From contig JAHHQT010000006.1 in NCBI GenBank assembly GCA_020026215.1, positions 1-43,232 on the forward strand: DNA of 43,232 bases, in the 5' to 3' direction. The stretch's first letter is position 1. Each line of letters begins with the position of its first letter. The notes below the pieces were generated by a model. The model worked only from the letters and a program-made list of their open reading frames with translations. It did not search any database and was not told where the DNA came from. Below are positions 9,389-18,395 of the stretch, piece by piece. The translations under genes and the position numbers were made by a program. The stretch is from Muribaculaceae bacterium (GTDB lineage: Bacteria > Bacteroidota > Bacteroidia > Bacteroidales > Muribaculaceae).

Positions 9389-10066
9389 ATGTCTGTGAAA
9401 ATACATAAAGAAGGGGCAAATATTATTGTCGCGTTGTTTTTAATCCTAGCTATGATTTGTCTGAGCGCCTATATTTTTGTGCGTCCGATTATCATTCCGT
9501 GGATTCTAATTGGCGTTTCCGTTATCATGTTTTCACTCGTGGTCAACTTTTTTCGCTCTCCGAAGCGCATCTTCAAAGGTAACCGCGAAAACGTAGTCGT
9601 ATCTTCCGTTGACGGCAAGGTAGTGGCACTTGAAGAAGTGTTCGAAAACGAAATGTTACACGAAAAGGTGATTCAACTGTCTGTTTTCATGACCATCTTC
9701 AATGTACATGCCAATTGGTTCCCATTGGACGGTAAAGTATTGAGAACTGTTTATCATCCGGGACGTTTCCGCGCAGCCTACTTGCCTAAATCAAGTTCAG
9801 AGAACGAACGTTCTTCTGTTCTTATCGAATCAAAATCAGGACATTTAATACTTGTGCGACAAATCGCAGGTGCTATCGCCCGAAGAATTGTCACCTATGC
9901 ACACAAAGGAGGCGAAGCCAATATCTCCGACCATTTGGGATTCATCAAATTTGGTTCTCGAGTAGATATTTACCTTCCTCTCGACACAGAAATATTGGTG
10001 AAAATAGGCGACAAGACCATCGGAGGAGTCACCCCGATTGCCTATTTAAAAAACAATAAGAAATAA
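9389..10066 (+). CDS. psd: Phosphatidylserine decarboxylase family protein
   Basis: This 225-residue membrane enzyme makes phosphatidylethanolamine from phosphatidylserine. Two hydrophobic segments lie near the N-terminus (about residues 12-32 and 34-52). The family blocks SSVDGKVVALEEVF, NVHANWFP and RQIAGAIARRIVTYA are present. The self-cleavage site is IKFGSRVD with Ser190, which would become the pyruvoyl group on maturation. This is the short form common in Bacteroidetes. The ATG at 9389 is chosen over the in-frame TTG at 9356 because the promoter sits between them. pssA, the preceding enzyme of the pathway, follows 2 bases downstream, so the two are translationally linked. Confidence 0.95.
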   Translation: MSVKIHKEGANIIVALFLILAMICLSAYIFVRPIIIPWILIGVSVIMFSLVVNFFRSPKRIFKGNRENVVVSSVDGKVVALEEVFENEMLHEKVIQLSVFMTIFNVHANWFPLDGKVLRTVYHPGRFRAAYLPKSSSENERSSVLIESKSGHLILVRQIAGAIARRIVTYAHKGGEANISDHLGFIKFGSRVDIYLPLDTEILVKIGDKTIGGVTPIAYLKNNKK

Positions 10067-10068
10067 CT

Positions 10069-10773
10069 ATGAACATTCTACGCTCCATCAAGCGAAATAT
10101 CCCTAATACAATCACTTGCTTGAACCTTTTAAGTGGTTGTATCGCAACAATCTTTGCCTTCCAATACAACAAAGAATTCGGTACTCTCCAAGGTTATCAG
10201 ATTGCATTTATTTTCATGGCAGCTGCTGTGATTTTTGATTTCTGCGACGGCTTGTCAGCACGTCTGCTTCGTGCTTATTCTGCAATGGGAAAAGAATTGG
10301 ACTCATTGTCCGACTTGATTAGTTTTGGTTTCGCCCCTGCCGCTTTGATTTACAACATGATGCTATTGAACGGTGCAGGGATTTGGGCGCTTGGAGCATT
10401 TCTAATCACTGTATTTGGTGCTTTGCGTTTGGCAAAATTCAATATCGACGAAAACCAATCAACCACATTTACAGGTCTGCCTATTCCTGCGAATGCCATT
10501 TTCTGGGTAGGCTACTTGTCATGGGTAGGCGATTATGGTTATCCAGGAACTATCCTTACTTTGATTTTCGTAGTATTACTTTCTTACGCAATGGTATCAA
10601 AAGTAAGAATGTTCTCACTTAAAATTAAAGATTTCGCGTGGAGAAACAACGTTCGCCGCTATGCTCTAATCTTGGGAACAGTTTTATTTGTTGCATTCCA
10701 AAAAATCCCGGGGTTGGCATGGGCCATCGCATTCTATGTAATACTTTCCATTACATCTCGTCGCGAAAAATAA
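10069..10773 (+). CDS. pssA: CDP-diacylglycerol-serine O-phosphatidyltransferase
   Basis: This integral membrane enzyme joins CDP-diacylglycerol and serine to form phosphatidylserine, the substrate of the neighbouring psd product. The 234 residues include the complete CDP-alcohol phosphatidyltransferase motif D-G-x2-A-R-x8-G-x3-D-x3-D, beginning DGLSAR and ending LDSLSD. Several membrane segments follow, including the one near WALGAFLITVFGALRLA. The gene lies 2 bases after psd and 54 bases before the DUF4834 gene, all in one direction, so a three-gene operon is likely. Confidence 0.96.
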   Translation: MNILRSIKRNIPNTITCLNLLSGCIATIFAFQYNKEFGTLQGYQIAFIFMAAAVIFDFCDGLSARLLRAYSAMGKELDSLSDLISFGFAPAALIYNMMLLNGAGIWALGAFLITVFGALRLAKFNIDENQSTTFTGLPIPANAIFWVGYLSWVGDYGYPGTILTLIFVVLLSYAMVSKVRMFSLKIKDFAWRNNVRRYALILGTVLFVAFQKIPGLAWAIAFYVILSITSRREK

Positions 10774-10827
10774 TGACAAGGAAATCTATGGTTTTCCTTA
10801 TTTATCAACCCTACATTTTATATTAAC

Positions 10828-11157
10828 ATGTTTATTTTTAAATTTTTATTTATGATATTAGCAGTTGCAATCGCAACTGTCATCATTTTTGTATTATTTT
10901 TTGCCAATAGAGTCCGAAAGTTCAAGAAATCTTTCCAAAACAGAGCTCAAGGACAAAGAAGCAACCAACAAAATCAGGCAGAACAAGAGACTCAACGAAA
11001 AAAAGTTTATTCTCAGGATGTGGGCGAATATGTTAGCTTCGAAGAAATTAAGGTCGATGAGTCTGAACAACGCACCCAACCGAAGAAACAGCCTGAAAGT
11101 AAATACGATTCTGAGCCATTGATTACCGACGCAGAATTTGAAGAAATTAAGGATTAA
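10828..11157 (+). CDS. DUF4834 family small membrane protein
   Basis: This 109-residue protein has one N-terminal membrane helix (about residues 4-26, FKFLFMILAVAIATVIIFVL). A charged, glutamine-rich, probably disordered cytoplasmic tail follows and ends in an acidic stretch (DAEFEEIKD). The layout and the position after pssA match the DUF4834 family of Bacteroidetes, whose function is not known. Linkage to phospholipid synthesis genes suggests a membrane-related role, but this is inference only. Confidence 0.75.
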   Translation: MFIFKFLFMILAVAIATVIIFVLFFANRVRKFKKSFQNRAQGQRSNQQNQAEQETQRKKVYSQDVGEYVSFEEIKVDESEQRTQPKKQPESKYDSEPLITDAEFEEIKD

Positions 11158-11337
11158 ATAACATAGTTTTGACGAATAACCGACTTTAAGTACATAAAAA
11201 ACGACTTTTTAACGAATTTATTTGGTTGTTAAGAATTTATTTATTTCCTTTGCCAATGAATAAAGTTAAGAAATCAGATTTCTATCCAAACAAAGAAACA
11301 TTATTTTTTTCATTAGTTGTCAGTGGTTAATACCACT

Positions 11338-11377
11338 AAAAAAGCTATTCACCGAGAAGGCGCGTAGCTTTTTTTAT
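11338..11377. terminator. Bidirectional terminator between DUF4834 gene and ABC-F gene
   Basis: AAAAAAGCTA at 11338-11347 pairs with TAGCTTTTTT at 11365-11374, giving T runs on both strands between two convergent genes. A second small hairpin (AGTGGT/ACCACT) lies just upstream, near 11322-11337. Confidence 0.75.
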
Positions 11378-11399
11378 GTCCTTACCGCAGGTTTAATCG

Positions 11400-13034
11400 C
11401 TATTTTCGCTCGATTTCCTGAAGGTTTTCCATCTTCTTGATTGCAAGGAATTCGTCAATTCCGCATAGGTGTTCTTTAACCTTATGATTACCAAATTCAT
11501 ATACTTTTGTCACCAATCCCGACAAGAAATCACGGTCGTGGGATACGACAATCAAAGTTCCGTCAAAATCCTGCAACGCTTGTTTCAAAATATCCTTCGA
11601 TTTCAAGTCCAAGTGATTGGTCGGCTCATCGAGAATCAACAAGTTCACAGGATCCAACAATAATTTCATCAAAGCCAAGCGTGTACGTTCACCGCCGGAA
11701 AGCACTTTCACCTTCTTTGCGCTCTCTTCACCACCGAACATGAATGCACCCAACAAGTCACGGATTTTGTTTCGGATATCGCCTTGAGCTACGTCGTCGA
11801 TAGTTTGGAATACGGTCAAGTTTTCGTCCAACAAAGAAGCCTGGTTCTGTGCAAAATAGCCGATTTGCACATTGTGCCCCAAAGTCAATGTTCCGTCGTG
11901 CTCAATTTCATTCATGATACATTTGACCAATGTTGACTTCCCCTCACCGTTACGGCCGACGAACGCCAACTTGTCGCCACGTTCCACCATCAAAGATGCA
12001 CCTTCAAAAATCAGTTTGCCGTCGTAGGACTTGCCCACATTGTCCATTATCACAGGATAGTTGCCACTGCGCGGAGATGGCGGGAACTTCAGTCTCAAAG
12101 CTGAGTTGTCCTCCTCGTCCACTTCAATCAGTTGAAGTTTTTCAAGCATCTTGACACGGCTCTGCACTTGCAAGGTCTTACTATATGTACCCTTGAAACG
12201 AGTGATGAAATCTTTCGTTTCTTGAATGAATTTCTGTTGTTCTTCGTATTGTTTCAGTTGTTGCTGACGGCGTTCCTTGCGCAATTCAAGGTATTTCGAA
12301 TAATTTACCTTGTAGTCATAGATGCGCCCCATAGTAACCTCTATGGTCCTTGTGGTGATATTATCCACAAAACGGCGGTCGTGGCTGATGACAACAACAG
12401 CCTTGCCGTTGTTGATCAAGAAATCTTCCAGCCATTGGATAGATTCAATGTCCAAATGGTTGGTCGGCTCGTCCAACAAAAGAATGTCTGGATTTTGGAG
12501 CAAAAGTTTCGCCAACTCGATACGCATACGCCAACCACCGCTAAACTCACTGGTCTGGCGGTTAAAGTCGGTACGTTCAAAGCCCAATCCCAACAAGTTT
12601 TTCTCCACATCTTCCTCAAAGTGGGTCAAGTCAATAGCATAGAACTTTTCGCTCAATGAAGCCACTTTTTCAATCAACTGCATATACTCGTCACTTTCAT
12701 AGTCGGTGCGTTCAGTCAGTTCCTGATTCATTTTGTTAATTTCAGCCTCCATGGTGTGCAAATGCGCGAATGCCTGCGACGCCTCTTCAAAGACAGTACG
12801 GCCGTCCTCTGTCATCAAGTGTTGGGGAAGATAAGCCACCACACAGTCTTTAGGAGCAGAAATAGAACCGCGGGTAGGCTTGCGCACCCCTGCCAAAATT
12901 TTCAACAAGGTACTTTTCCCTGCACCGTTCTTACCCATCAAGGCAATGCGGTCTTTTTCGTTTATCACAAAGGAGATGTCGCTAAATAGCGTTTTGCCGT
13001 CAAATTCTACGGCAAGAGCGTCAACTGAAATCAT
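11400..13034 (-). CDS. ABC-F family ATPase (translation factor type)
   Basis: This is a cytoplasmic protein of 544 residues with two ATP-binding cassettes and no membrane domain. ABC-F proteins bind the ribosomal E site and rescue or regulate translation; some protect against ribosome-targeting antibiotics. Cassette 1 has GKNGAGKST, the signature FSGGWRMR and LLLDEPTNHLDI. The linker at about residues 240-310 is charged and alpha-helical, as expected for the P-site tRNA interaction motif. Cassette 2 has GRNGEGKST, LSGGERTRLALMK and LLILDEPTNHLDL. The length and the lack of a long C-terminal coiled coil suggest a housekeeping YbiT/EttA-like member. A TAACTTTG element lies at 13102-13095, and the short leader can form a GGGCC/GGCCC hairpin. 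Confidence 0.95.
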   Translation of the reverse strand: MISVDALAVEFDGKTLFSDISFVINEKDRIALMGKNGAGKSTLLKILAGVRKPTRGSISAPKDCVVAYLPQHLMTEDGRTVFEEASQAFAHLHTMEAEINKMNQELTERTDYESDEYMQLIEKVASLSEKFYAIDLTHFEEDVEKNLLGLGFERTDFNRQTSEFSGGWRMRIELAKLLLQNPDILLLDEPTNHLDIESIQWLEDFLINNGKAVVVISHDRRFVDNITTRTIEVTMGRIYDYKVNYSKYLELRKERRQQQLKQYEEQQKFIQETKDFITRFKGTYSKTLQVQSRVKMLEKLQLIEVDEEDNSALRLKFPPSPRSGNYPVIMDNVGKSYDGKLIFEGASLMVERGDKLAFVGRNGEGKSTLVKCIMNEIEHDGTLTLGHNVQIGYFAQNQASLLDENLTVFQTIDDVAQGDIRNKIRDLLGAFMFGGEESAKKVKVLSGGERTRLALMKLLLDPVNLLILDEPTNHLDLKSKDILKQALQDFDGTLIVVSHDRDFLSGLVTKVYEFGNHKVKEHLCGIDEFLAIKKMENLQEIERK

Positions 13035-13094
13035 AAAATCTTAAAAAGTGGTTAGCAAACAGGGCCTCAATCGTCCCGGCCCGATTTTAGCGTG

Positions 13095-13102
13095 CAAAGT
13101 TA
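13095..13102 (-). promoter_or_regulatory. Putative -7 element of the ABC-F gene
   Basis: TAACTTTG on the minus strand matches TAnnTTTG about 60 bases upstream of the ATG. A TTG lies only 16 bases further upstream, shorter than the usual spacing. Confidence 0.5.
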
Positions 13103-13250
13103 AGGAATTAGTTTTATACAATACATTATTTATAATCAAAAACTTTCCGATGGCACATAAATCCATGAGAAAGGCATGGAAAATGACAAAACACAGCCTT
13201 TTACCCACAAAAAGCCCGTCATACTTACTGAAATCCAAATTTTTATTTAT

Positions 13251-13258
13251 TACCTTTG
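13251..13258 (+). promoter_or_regulatory. Putative -7 element of the ECF sigma gene
   Basis: TACCTTTG matches TAnnTTTG and lies 60 bases upstream of the sigma factor ATG. A -33 element is not clear. Confidence 0.5.
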
Positions 13259-13318
13259 TATAGGAATAGAAACATATATAGACATTAATTTATTGATTTA
13301 AGCTTATTTGACCTCTAC

Positions 13319-13882
13319 ATGGCAATTGAAGAATTCGATATCCAGGCTTTCATGTTAGGTGATATGAAATCGTTCAAGCTCATATATAACCAATATATGG
13401 GCAAGACATACAACTACCTGTTCATGTTTACCGAGGACGAAGATTTGGCGAAAGATTTGACCCAGAACACGTTCTTGCAGCTGTGGAATTCGCGTTCAAA
13501 CATCAAGTCAGGCCTCGACATCGGAGGTTACATCTTCACCATTGCCAAGAATTTGCTACGAAAGGAAATGCGCCATATTGCCATGGAGCATCACTACGAA
13601 GAAATTGTACGCGCCACCGACAGCGAGGAGTACGAAGTCAATATCGAAGAATCCCTGACACGCCAATATCTGGAAAGCCGTATCAAGTCGTTGCTTAAGG
13701 AAATTCCAGAAGCACGACGCAACATCTTCATGATGCGTTGGGGACAGGGAATGACCAACCGCGAAATTGCAGAAGAACTGGACATCTCAGAAAAGACGGT
13801 TTCCACTCAAATTCATAGAGCCATGCTGTTCTTAAAATCGAGATTAGGCATACTCGTGATGGTTTATTTCATGATTTCATAG
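13319..13882 (+). CDS. ECF-type RNA polymerase sigma-70 factor
   Basis: This 187-residue protein has only the sigma region 2 and region 4 domains. Region 2 is at about residues 22-95 (the segment DLAKDLTQNTFLQLW, then the segment ending FTIAKNLLRKEMRH). Region 4 is at about 125-178, with the helix-turn-helix EIAEELDISEKTVSTQIHRA. The protein ends in a hydrophobic tail (LGILVMVYFMIS). A FecR-type anti-sigma gene follows, then susC with an STN domain, so it should be released when SusC senses its ligand and then transcribe the locus downstream. The first gene of the cluster is placed about 110 bases before the anti-sigma start. The family is certain; the target promoters are inferred. Confidence 0.95.
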   Translation: MAIEEFDIQAFMLGDMKSFKLIYNQYMGKTYNYLFMFTEDEDLAKDLTQNTFLQLWNSRSNIKSGLDIGGYIFTIAKNLLRKEMRHIAMEHHYEEIVRATDSEEYEVNIEESLTRQYLESRIKSLLKEIPEARRNIFMMRWGQGMTNREIAEELDISEKTVSTQIHRAMLFLKSRLGILVMVYFMIS

Positions 13883-13993
13883 CTAACACATTCTTAACAT
13901 TTGTTAAAAACATCCGTTTTTGAAAAAAAATCATCCTTTTCTTGTAATCCAAAAGGGATAGTTGTGGATAGTATAATAAAAACGCTAACTACC

Positions 13994-15001
13994 ATGACTT
14001 GTAACAAGTTATTAAATGACATGAAAAACCTCTTCCGTGGAAAAATAACTACGGAGGAGAGGAACGAATTGACCGAAATGGTTGATTCTGCTTCGTTTAA
14101 TACAATGATGAGAGATGCATGGGACGCATCACCTAATCAAACCGACGAAAAACTAAGTTCCGAAATCTGGGGCAACATCATCACAGAAATTCAAACCAAA
14201 GACGATAAGACTAATTTCGCAAGTCAAATCCGACCCAACAAAAATCGTTTCAACAGATACTTGAAGATTGCAGCTATGGTTGCAGTCATATTTGCCTTGG
14301 GCTCTACCGGCTACTTCATCACTCCCAAGTTCCTCAATGGCAACAACGGAAACCAAGAAAATTTCATGGTAAAAGTGGAAAGGGGCCAAAAAGCACAGAT
14401 GCGACTTCCTGACGGAACAGAAGTTTGGTTGAATTCAGATTCCCGAATCACCTACAACAGCAATTACAATAAAAAAGACCGTGTCATCAACCTCGAAGGC
14501 GAAGCCTATTTCGATGTTGCAAAAAACCCGAGCAAACGCTTTGTTGTGAAATGTAACGGTGTAGATCTCGGTGGACGCCGCACCAGTAAAAAGGTAAAAA
14601 GCTACAGTAACGAAGGAACCATCACCACGACCCTTGCACAAGGCAAGGTGAAAGTGAGTAGCGCCAACGAATCAATGACACTTCTTCCTCAAGACGTGGC
14701 ACGCTACAACATCAAAAACAAATCATTGGAAAGAGACTATGTCGAGGACTTGAAGCTTGCCGACTACTGGCGTACCGACCAAATGGTGTTTGATGAAGAA
14801 TCATTGGCATCCATCTGCAAGACTTTGGAACGCATGTACGGGGTGAACATCATTATCCGCGACACAAAAATAAAGGACATACATTTTTCAGGAACTTTGT
14901 GTAATAATTCCTTGAACAATGTATTCCACATGATCAGTCTGACCTACCCTATTAAATATACCATTAACGATAGTACCATTTGGATAGACTCAGATATTTA
15001 A
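13994..15001 (+). CDS. FecR family anti-sigma factor
   Basis: This inner-membrane protein of 335 residues should hold the ECF sigma factor in the cytoplasm and receive the signal from SusC in the periplasm. The cytoplasmic part covers residues 1-85, a membrane helix about 88-107 (LKIAAMVAVIFALGSTGYF), and the periplasmic FecR domain about 120-240 (RGQKAQMRLPDGTEVWLNS, then YFDVAKNPSKRF). A DUF4974-like C-terminal domain covers about 265-335. ATG 13994 is preferred to an in-frame TTG at 13901 because residues encoded before it lack family similarity. Oddly, the conserved VxVLGTxFNV segment reads VDLGGRRTSKKV at residues 190-201, with the flanks intact. The spacer from the sigma stop to this start contains the palindrome TTAACATTTGTTAA at 13894-13907. 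Confidence 0.92.
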   Translation: MTCNKLLNDMKNLFRGKITTEERNELTEMVDSASFNTMMRDAWDASPNQTDEKLSSEIWGNIITEIQTKDDKTNFASQIRPNKNRFNRYLKIAAMVAVIFALGSTGYFITPKFLNGNNGNQENFMVKVERGQKAQMRLPDGTEVWLNSDSRITYNSNYNKKDRVINLEGEAYFDVAKNPSKRFVVKCNGVDLGGRRTSKKVKSYSNEGTITTTLAQGKVKVSSANESMTLLPQDVARYNIKNKSLERDYVEDLKLADYWRTDQMVFDEESLASICKTLERMYGVNIIIRDTKIKDIHFSGTLCNNSLNNVFHMISLTYPIKYTINDSTIWIDSDI

Positions 15002-15058
15002 TCAAGAAAAACCAAATTTAAACCTAATAGAATATAAATCAAATCTTAAATAAATTTA

Positions 15059-18000
15059 ATGAAACACTTTCATCTTTCCTATCTTCGCCTATGTGGCTTA
15101 TTGTTGATGTGTTGGCTCGTTCAACCATCACTTTCTGCACAATGTACTGTGTCAGTAAACAGTAAGACCATTTCACAGGCCATTAAGGTTATAGAAGACG
15201 CTACAGACTACAGTTTCTTCTACTCAGAAACCGTTCCGGATTTAAACAATGTTGTCACTCTTAAAAGCAACGACGAGTCCATTGAATCAGTATTGGACAA
15301 ATTGTTCAAGGGGACAAACATCAGCTACAAAATCCAAAACAAACAAATCGTTTTGTCACGCAAAGGTACTATCAAGGACAATGCAAACGCAAAACAAGTA
15401 AAATCAACAGGAAAAATTACCATTCGCGGTAAAGTTGTTGGCGCAGACGGTGACCCTCTAATCGGTGTATCTGTCATGTCAAACGAGAAAAACGGAACAA
15501 TCACCAACGTTGACGGTGAATACGTTCTCAACCTTGACAGCCCGACAACAGTTACATTCTCTTATATCGGTTACGAAGAAGAAATCGTAAAAGTAAGAGG
15601 TTCAAAACAAATCGACGTTACACTTCACGAAGACAACATCATGCTTGATGACGTTGTCGTTGTTGGTTATGGCACTCAAAAGAAAATCAACTTGACAGGT
15701 GCCGTACAAAGCGTAAGCAGTGACGAAATCCTTCGCCGCAGCGTATCTACAGGTTCTGCTGCACTTCAAGGTATCGTTCCGGGTTTGACAGCAGTTGTTT
15801 CTTCAGGTCAACCGGGTGCTGACCAAGCTTCATTGAAAATCCGTGGTTTGGGTTCTTTGAACTCTTCAACAGCTCCATTGGTACTTATCGATGGTATCGA
15901 AGGCGATATGAACCGTATCGACTTGAACACCGTTGAATCCATCACAGTATTGAAAGATGCCGCTTCAGTTTCCATCTATGGTTCTCGTGCATCAAACGGT
16001 GTTATCCTTGTAACTACAAAACGTGGTTCTCAAGGCAAGGTAAAAGTTTCATTCAACGGCTATGTAGGTATCAACACTCCTACTACTCTTCCAGAACCAG
16101 CATCAGCAATTGAATATATGCAATCAGTGGATATTGCCCGCAAAAATGCGAACCAAGCTCCATTGTACACAGAAACAATCAAAATCTATGAAAACGGCGG
16201 CGTGGACAACATCAACTATTACGACACCAACTGGCGTGATGAAGTGATTAACTCCACAGCTCTTTCCCAAAACTATTCAGTAAATGTCAGCGGAGGTACT
16301 GACATCATCAAATTGTTCGGGTCAGCAGGTTATTATTCTCAAGATGGTCAGATTGATAACAACCGTTTCAGCCGTACAACACTACGCTTGAACTCGGATA
16401 CTAAAATCAATAAATGGACTAACTTGGGAATTGACCTTGGCATCCGTCAGGCAAAAGCTAAATCTCCGGTAATGGATTCTCCAAGAAACCTTATCGGTAA
16501 AGCATTGACCATGACTCCTATTATGTCTGGTATCAACGCCGACGGTACATGGGGTTACGGTATCAACGGTACCAACCCTATCGCTATGATTCAATCAGGC
16601 TGCACAACAAACAGTACAGCTCCTGAGTATTCAGCTAAACTTTCATTGAACATCAACCCAACTGACTGGTTGAACATCTTCGGTGCTTATTCTTGGAAAC
16701 GCAACGACGGCGAAACCAATGCTTTCGTAAAACCTTATAAAATGTTTGAAAACGGTGTTGATAAAGGTCAGTTCCCAACCACAGGTTCTTCTAAATCTGA
16801 ACAAAGAACAAAACAAATTTCTAAGCAATTCAACTTGCAGGCAACTGCTGAAAAGGATTTCGGAAAGAACTACATTAAGGCTCTTTTAGGTTTCCAAAGC
16901 GAAGAAATGAATTTCTCATACCTTATCACTGGTCGTAAGAACTTCGAATTCGACGGTTACCAAGACATCGTGAACGGTGACATCAGTACAGCAACCAACT
17001 CTTCATCAAGATACTCATGGGCGTTGTTATCTTACTTCTTCCGTGTCAATTACGCATTCGCAGGAAAATACCTTCTTGAAGTGAACGGCCGTTACGACGG
17101 TACTTCCCGTTTCAAGGAAGGCAACCGTTGGGGTTTCTTCCCATCAGTATCTGCTGGATGGCGTATCTCTGAAGAAAAATTCTTCAAACCGGCAAGAAAA
17201 GTTGTTGACAACTTGAAACTTCGTTTATCATACGGTGAATTGGGTAACCAAGCGATCAGCGGTTACTACCCATACTCAGCAGCTATCGGTGCTTCAGCCG
17301 GCTATGGTTACTGGTTCGACAAACAATTGGCTCCGGGTGTGGCTCAAATTCAATTGGCTAACCCTGACATCACTTGGGAAAAATCAAAACAATTCGACGT
17401 TGGTCTTGACGCTGCTTTGTGGGGCAACAGATTCACTTTCGAATTTGACTACTACGTAAGAAATATCTCTGACATGCTTCAACAATTCCCTGTCCCTATG
17501 TTCGTAGGTATGGGTGCACCTTGGGTGAACGCAGGTTCTATGCGCAACAATGGTTGGGAAGTTTCAGTTGGTTGGAAAGACAGAATAGGCAACGTGAACT
17601 ACTATGTAAAAGCAAACGTATCTGACGTTAAGAACACAGTCGTTGACCTTTACGGAAAAGAATATGTAGGTTCAACAACTATTACTACAGAAGGTGAACA
17701 ATACGGTTCTTGGTTCGGTTATGTAGCCGACGGTTACTTCCAAAGCCAAGAAGAAATCGACAGCTATCCTGTATATGGAGGAAACAAGAAGAACGTAGTT
17801 CCTGGTTTCATCCGTTACAAAGATATCAGCGGTCCTGACGGCGTTCCAGATGGCAAAATCGACAAGAACGACCGTACTATCCTTGGTAACCCTTCTCCTC
17901 GTTACGAATTTGGTTTGACTCTTGGTGCAGACTGGAAAGGCTTTGACTTGTCATTGTTCTTCCAAGGTGTAGGTAAAAAAGACATCTACTACCAAGGTTC

Positions 18001-18382
18001 TGGTGCTCGTGCCCTTACAGGTAACTACACTATCTACAAATACCAAATGGACTATTGGACTCCGGAAAATACAAATGCTAAATTCCCGGTATTGTTGGAA
18101 AACCCTAACAACTCTAACCCTAACAACATGATTTCAAGTTTCTGGGTTAAAAACGGAGCTTACTGTCGTTTGAAGAACATCGTTTTAGGTTACACATTGC
18201 CTAAAAAACTTCTTGCAAACTCTTACATCTCAAATCTTCGTGTTTACGCTTCCGCTCAAAACCTATTCACTATCAAGAACAACTTCTATGAAGGTTTTGA
18301 CCCTGAGAGCAGCATCGGTTCAGGCGCAAGTTGCTACCCTGTCAACCAAACATTTATTTTCGGTCTTAATGTTGAATTCTAA
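15059..18382 (+). CDS. SusC/RagA family TonB-dependent outer membrane receptor with STN signalling domain
   Basis: This 1107-residue outer membrane protein imports glycan fragments in partnership with SusD and TonB energy. A signal peptide covers residues 1-27. The STN (secretin/TonB short N-terminal) domain at about 28-100 is the segment that contacts FecR in regulatory transporters. A carboxypeptidase D regulatory-like domain lies at about 120-195 (GKVVGADGDPLIGVSV). The TonB-box-like SusC signature DDVVVVGYGTQKK is near residue 198, the plug at about 210-325 and the beta barrel to the terminal Phe (IFGLNVEF). It starts 57 bases after the anti-sigma gene and is followed by susD after 13 bases. 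STN plus the ECF/FecR pair upstream indicates induction by trans-envelope signalling. Confidence 0.97.
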   Translation: MKHFHLSYLRLCGLLLMCWLVQPSLSAQCTVSVNSKTISQAIKVIEDATDYSFFYSETVPDLNNVVTLKSNDESIESVLDKLFKGTNISYKIQNKQIVLSRKGTIKDNANAKQVKSTGKITIRGKVVGADGDPLIGVSVMSNEKNGTITNVDGEYVLNLDSPTTVTFSYIGYEEEIVKVRGSKQIDVTLHEDNIMLDDVVVVGYGTQKKINLTGAVQSVSSDEILRRSVSTGSAALQGIVPGLTAVVSSGQPGADQASLKIRGLGSLNSSTAPLVLIDGIEGDMNRIDLNTVESITVLKDAASVSIYGSRASNGVILVTTKRGSQGKVKVSFNGYVGINTPTTLPEPASAIEYMQSVDIARKNANQAPLYTETIKIYENGGVDNINYYDTNWRDEVINSTALSQNYSVNVSGGTDIIKLFGSAGYYSQDGQIDNNRFSRTTLRLNSDTKINKWTNLGIDLGIRQAKAKSPVMDSPRNLIGKALTMTPIMSGINADGTWGYGINGTNPIAMIQSGCTTNSTAPEYSAKLSLNINPTDWLNIFGAYSWKRNDGETNAFVKPYKMFENGVDKGQFPTTGSSKSEQRTKQISKQFNLQATAEKDFGKNYIKALLGFQSEEMNFSYLITGRKNFEFDGYQDIVNGDISTATNSSSRYSWALLSYFFRVNYAFAGKYLLEVNGRYDGTSRFKEGNRWGFFPSVSAGWRISEEKFFKPARKVVDNLKLRLSYGELGNQAISGYYPYSAAIGASAGYGYWFDKQLAPGVAQIQLANPDITWEKSKQFDVGLDAALWGNRFTFEFDYYVRNISDMLQQFPVPMFVGMGAPWVNAGSMRNNGWEVSVGWKDRIGNVNYYVKANVSDVKNTVVDLYGKEYVGSTTITTEGEQYGSWFGYVADGYFQSQEEIDSYPVYGGNKKNVVPGFIRYKDISGPDGVPDGKIDKNDRTILGNPSPRYEFGLTLGADWKGFDLSLFFQGVGKKDIYYQGSGARALTGNYTIYKYQMDYWTPENTNAKFPVLLENPNNSNPNNMISSFWVKNGAYCRLKNIVLGYTLPKKLLANSYISNLRVYASAQNLFTIKNNFYEGFDPESSIGSGASCYPVNQTFIFGLNVEF

Positions 18383-18395
18383 TATTTAGTTTAAA

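Noticed and set aside
12132..12659. 175-codon open frame antisense to the ABC-F gene
   Set aside because: It lies wholly opposite conserved ABC-F coding sequence, and the translated product has no domain features.
13041..13263. Open frames of 65 and 71 codons on both strands in the ABC-F/sigma spacer
   Set aside because: They overlap each other and the predicted ABC-F and sigma promoters, and show no coding signs.
13901..13993. N-terminal extension of the FecR gene from a TTG at 13901
   Set aside because: The added 31 residues look like non-coding sequence and the family N-terminus fits ATG 13994.
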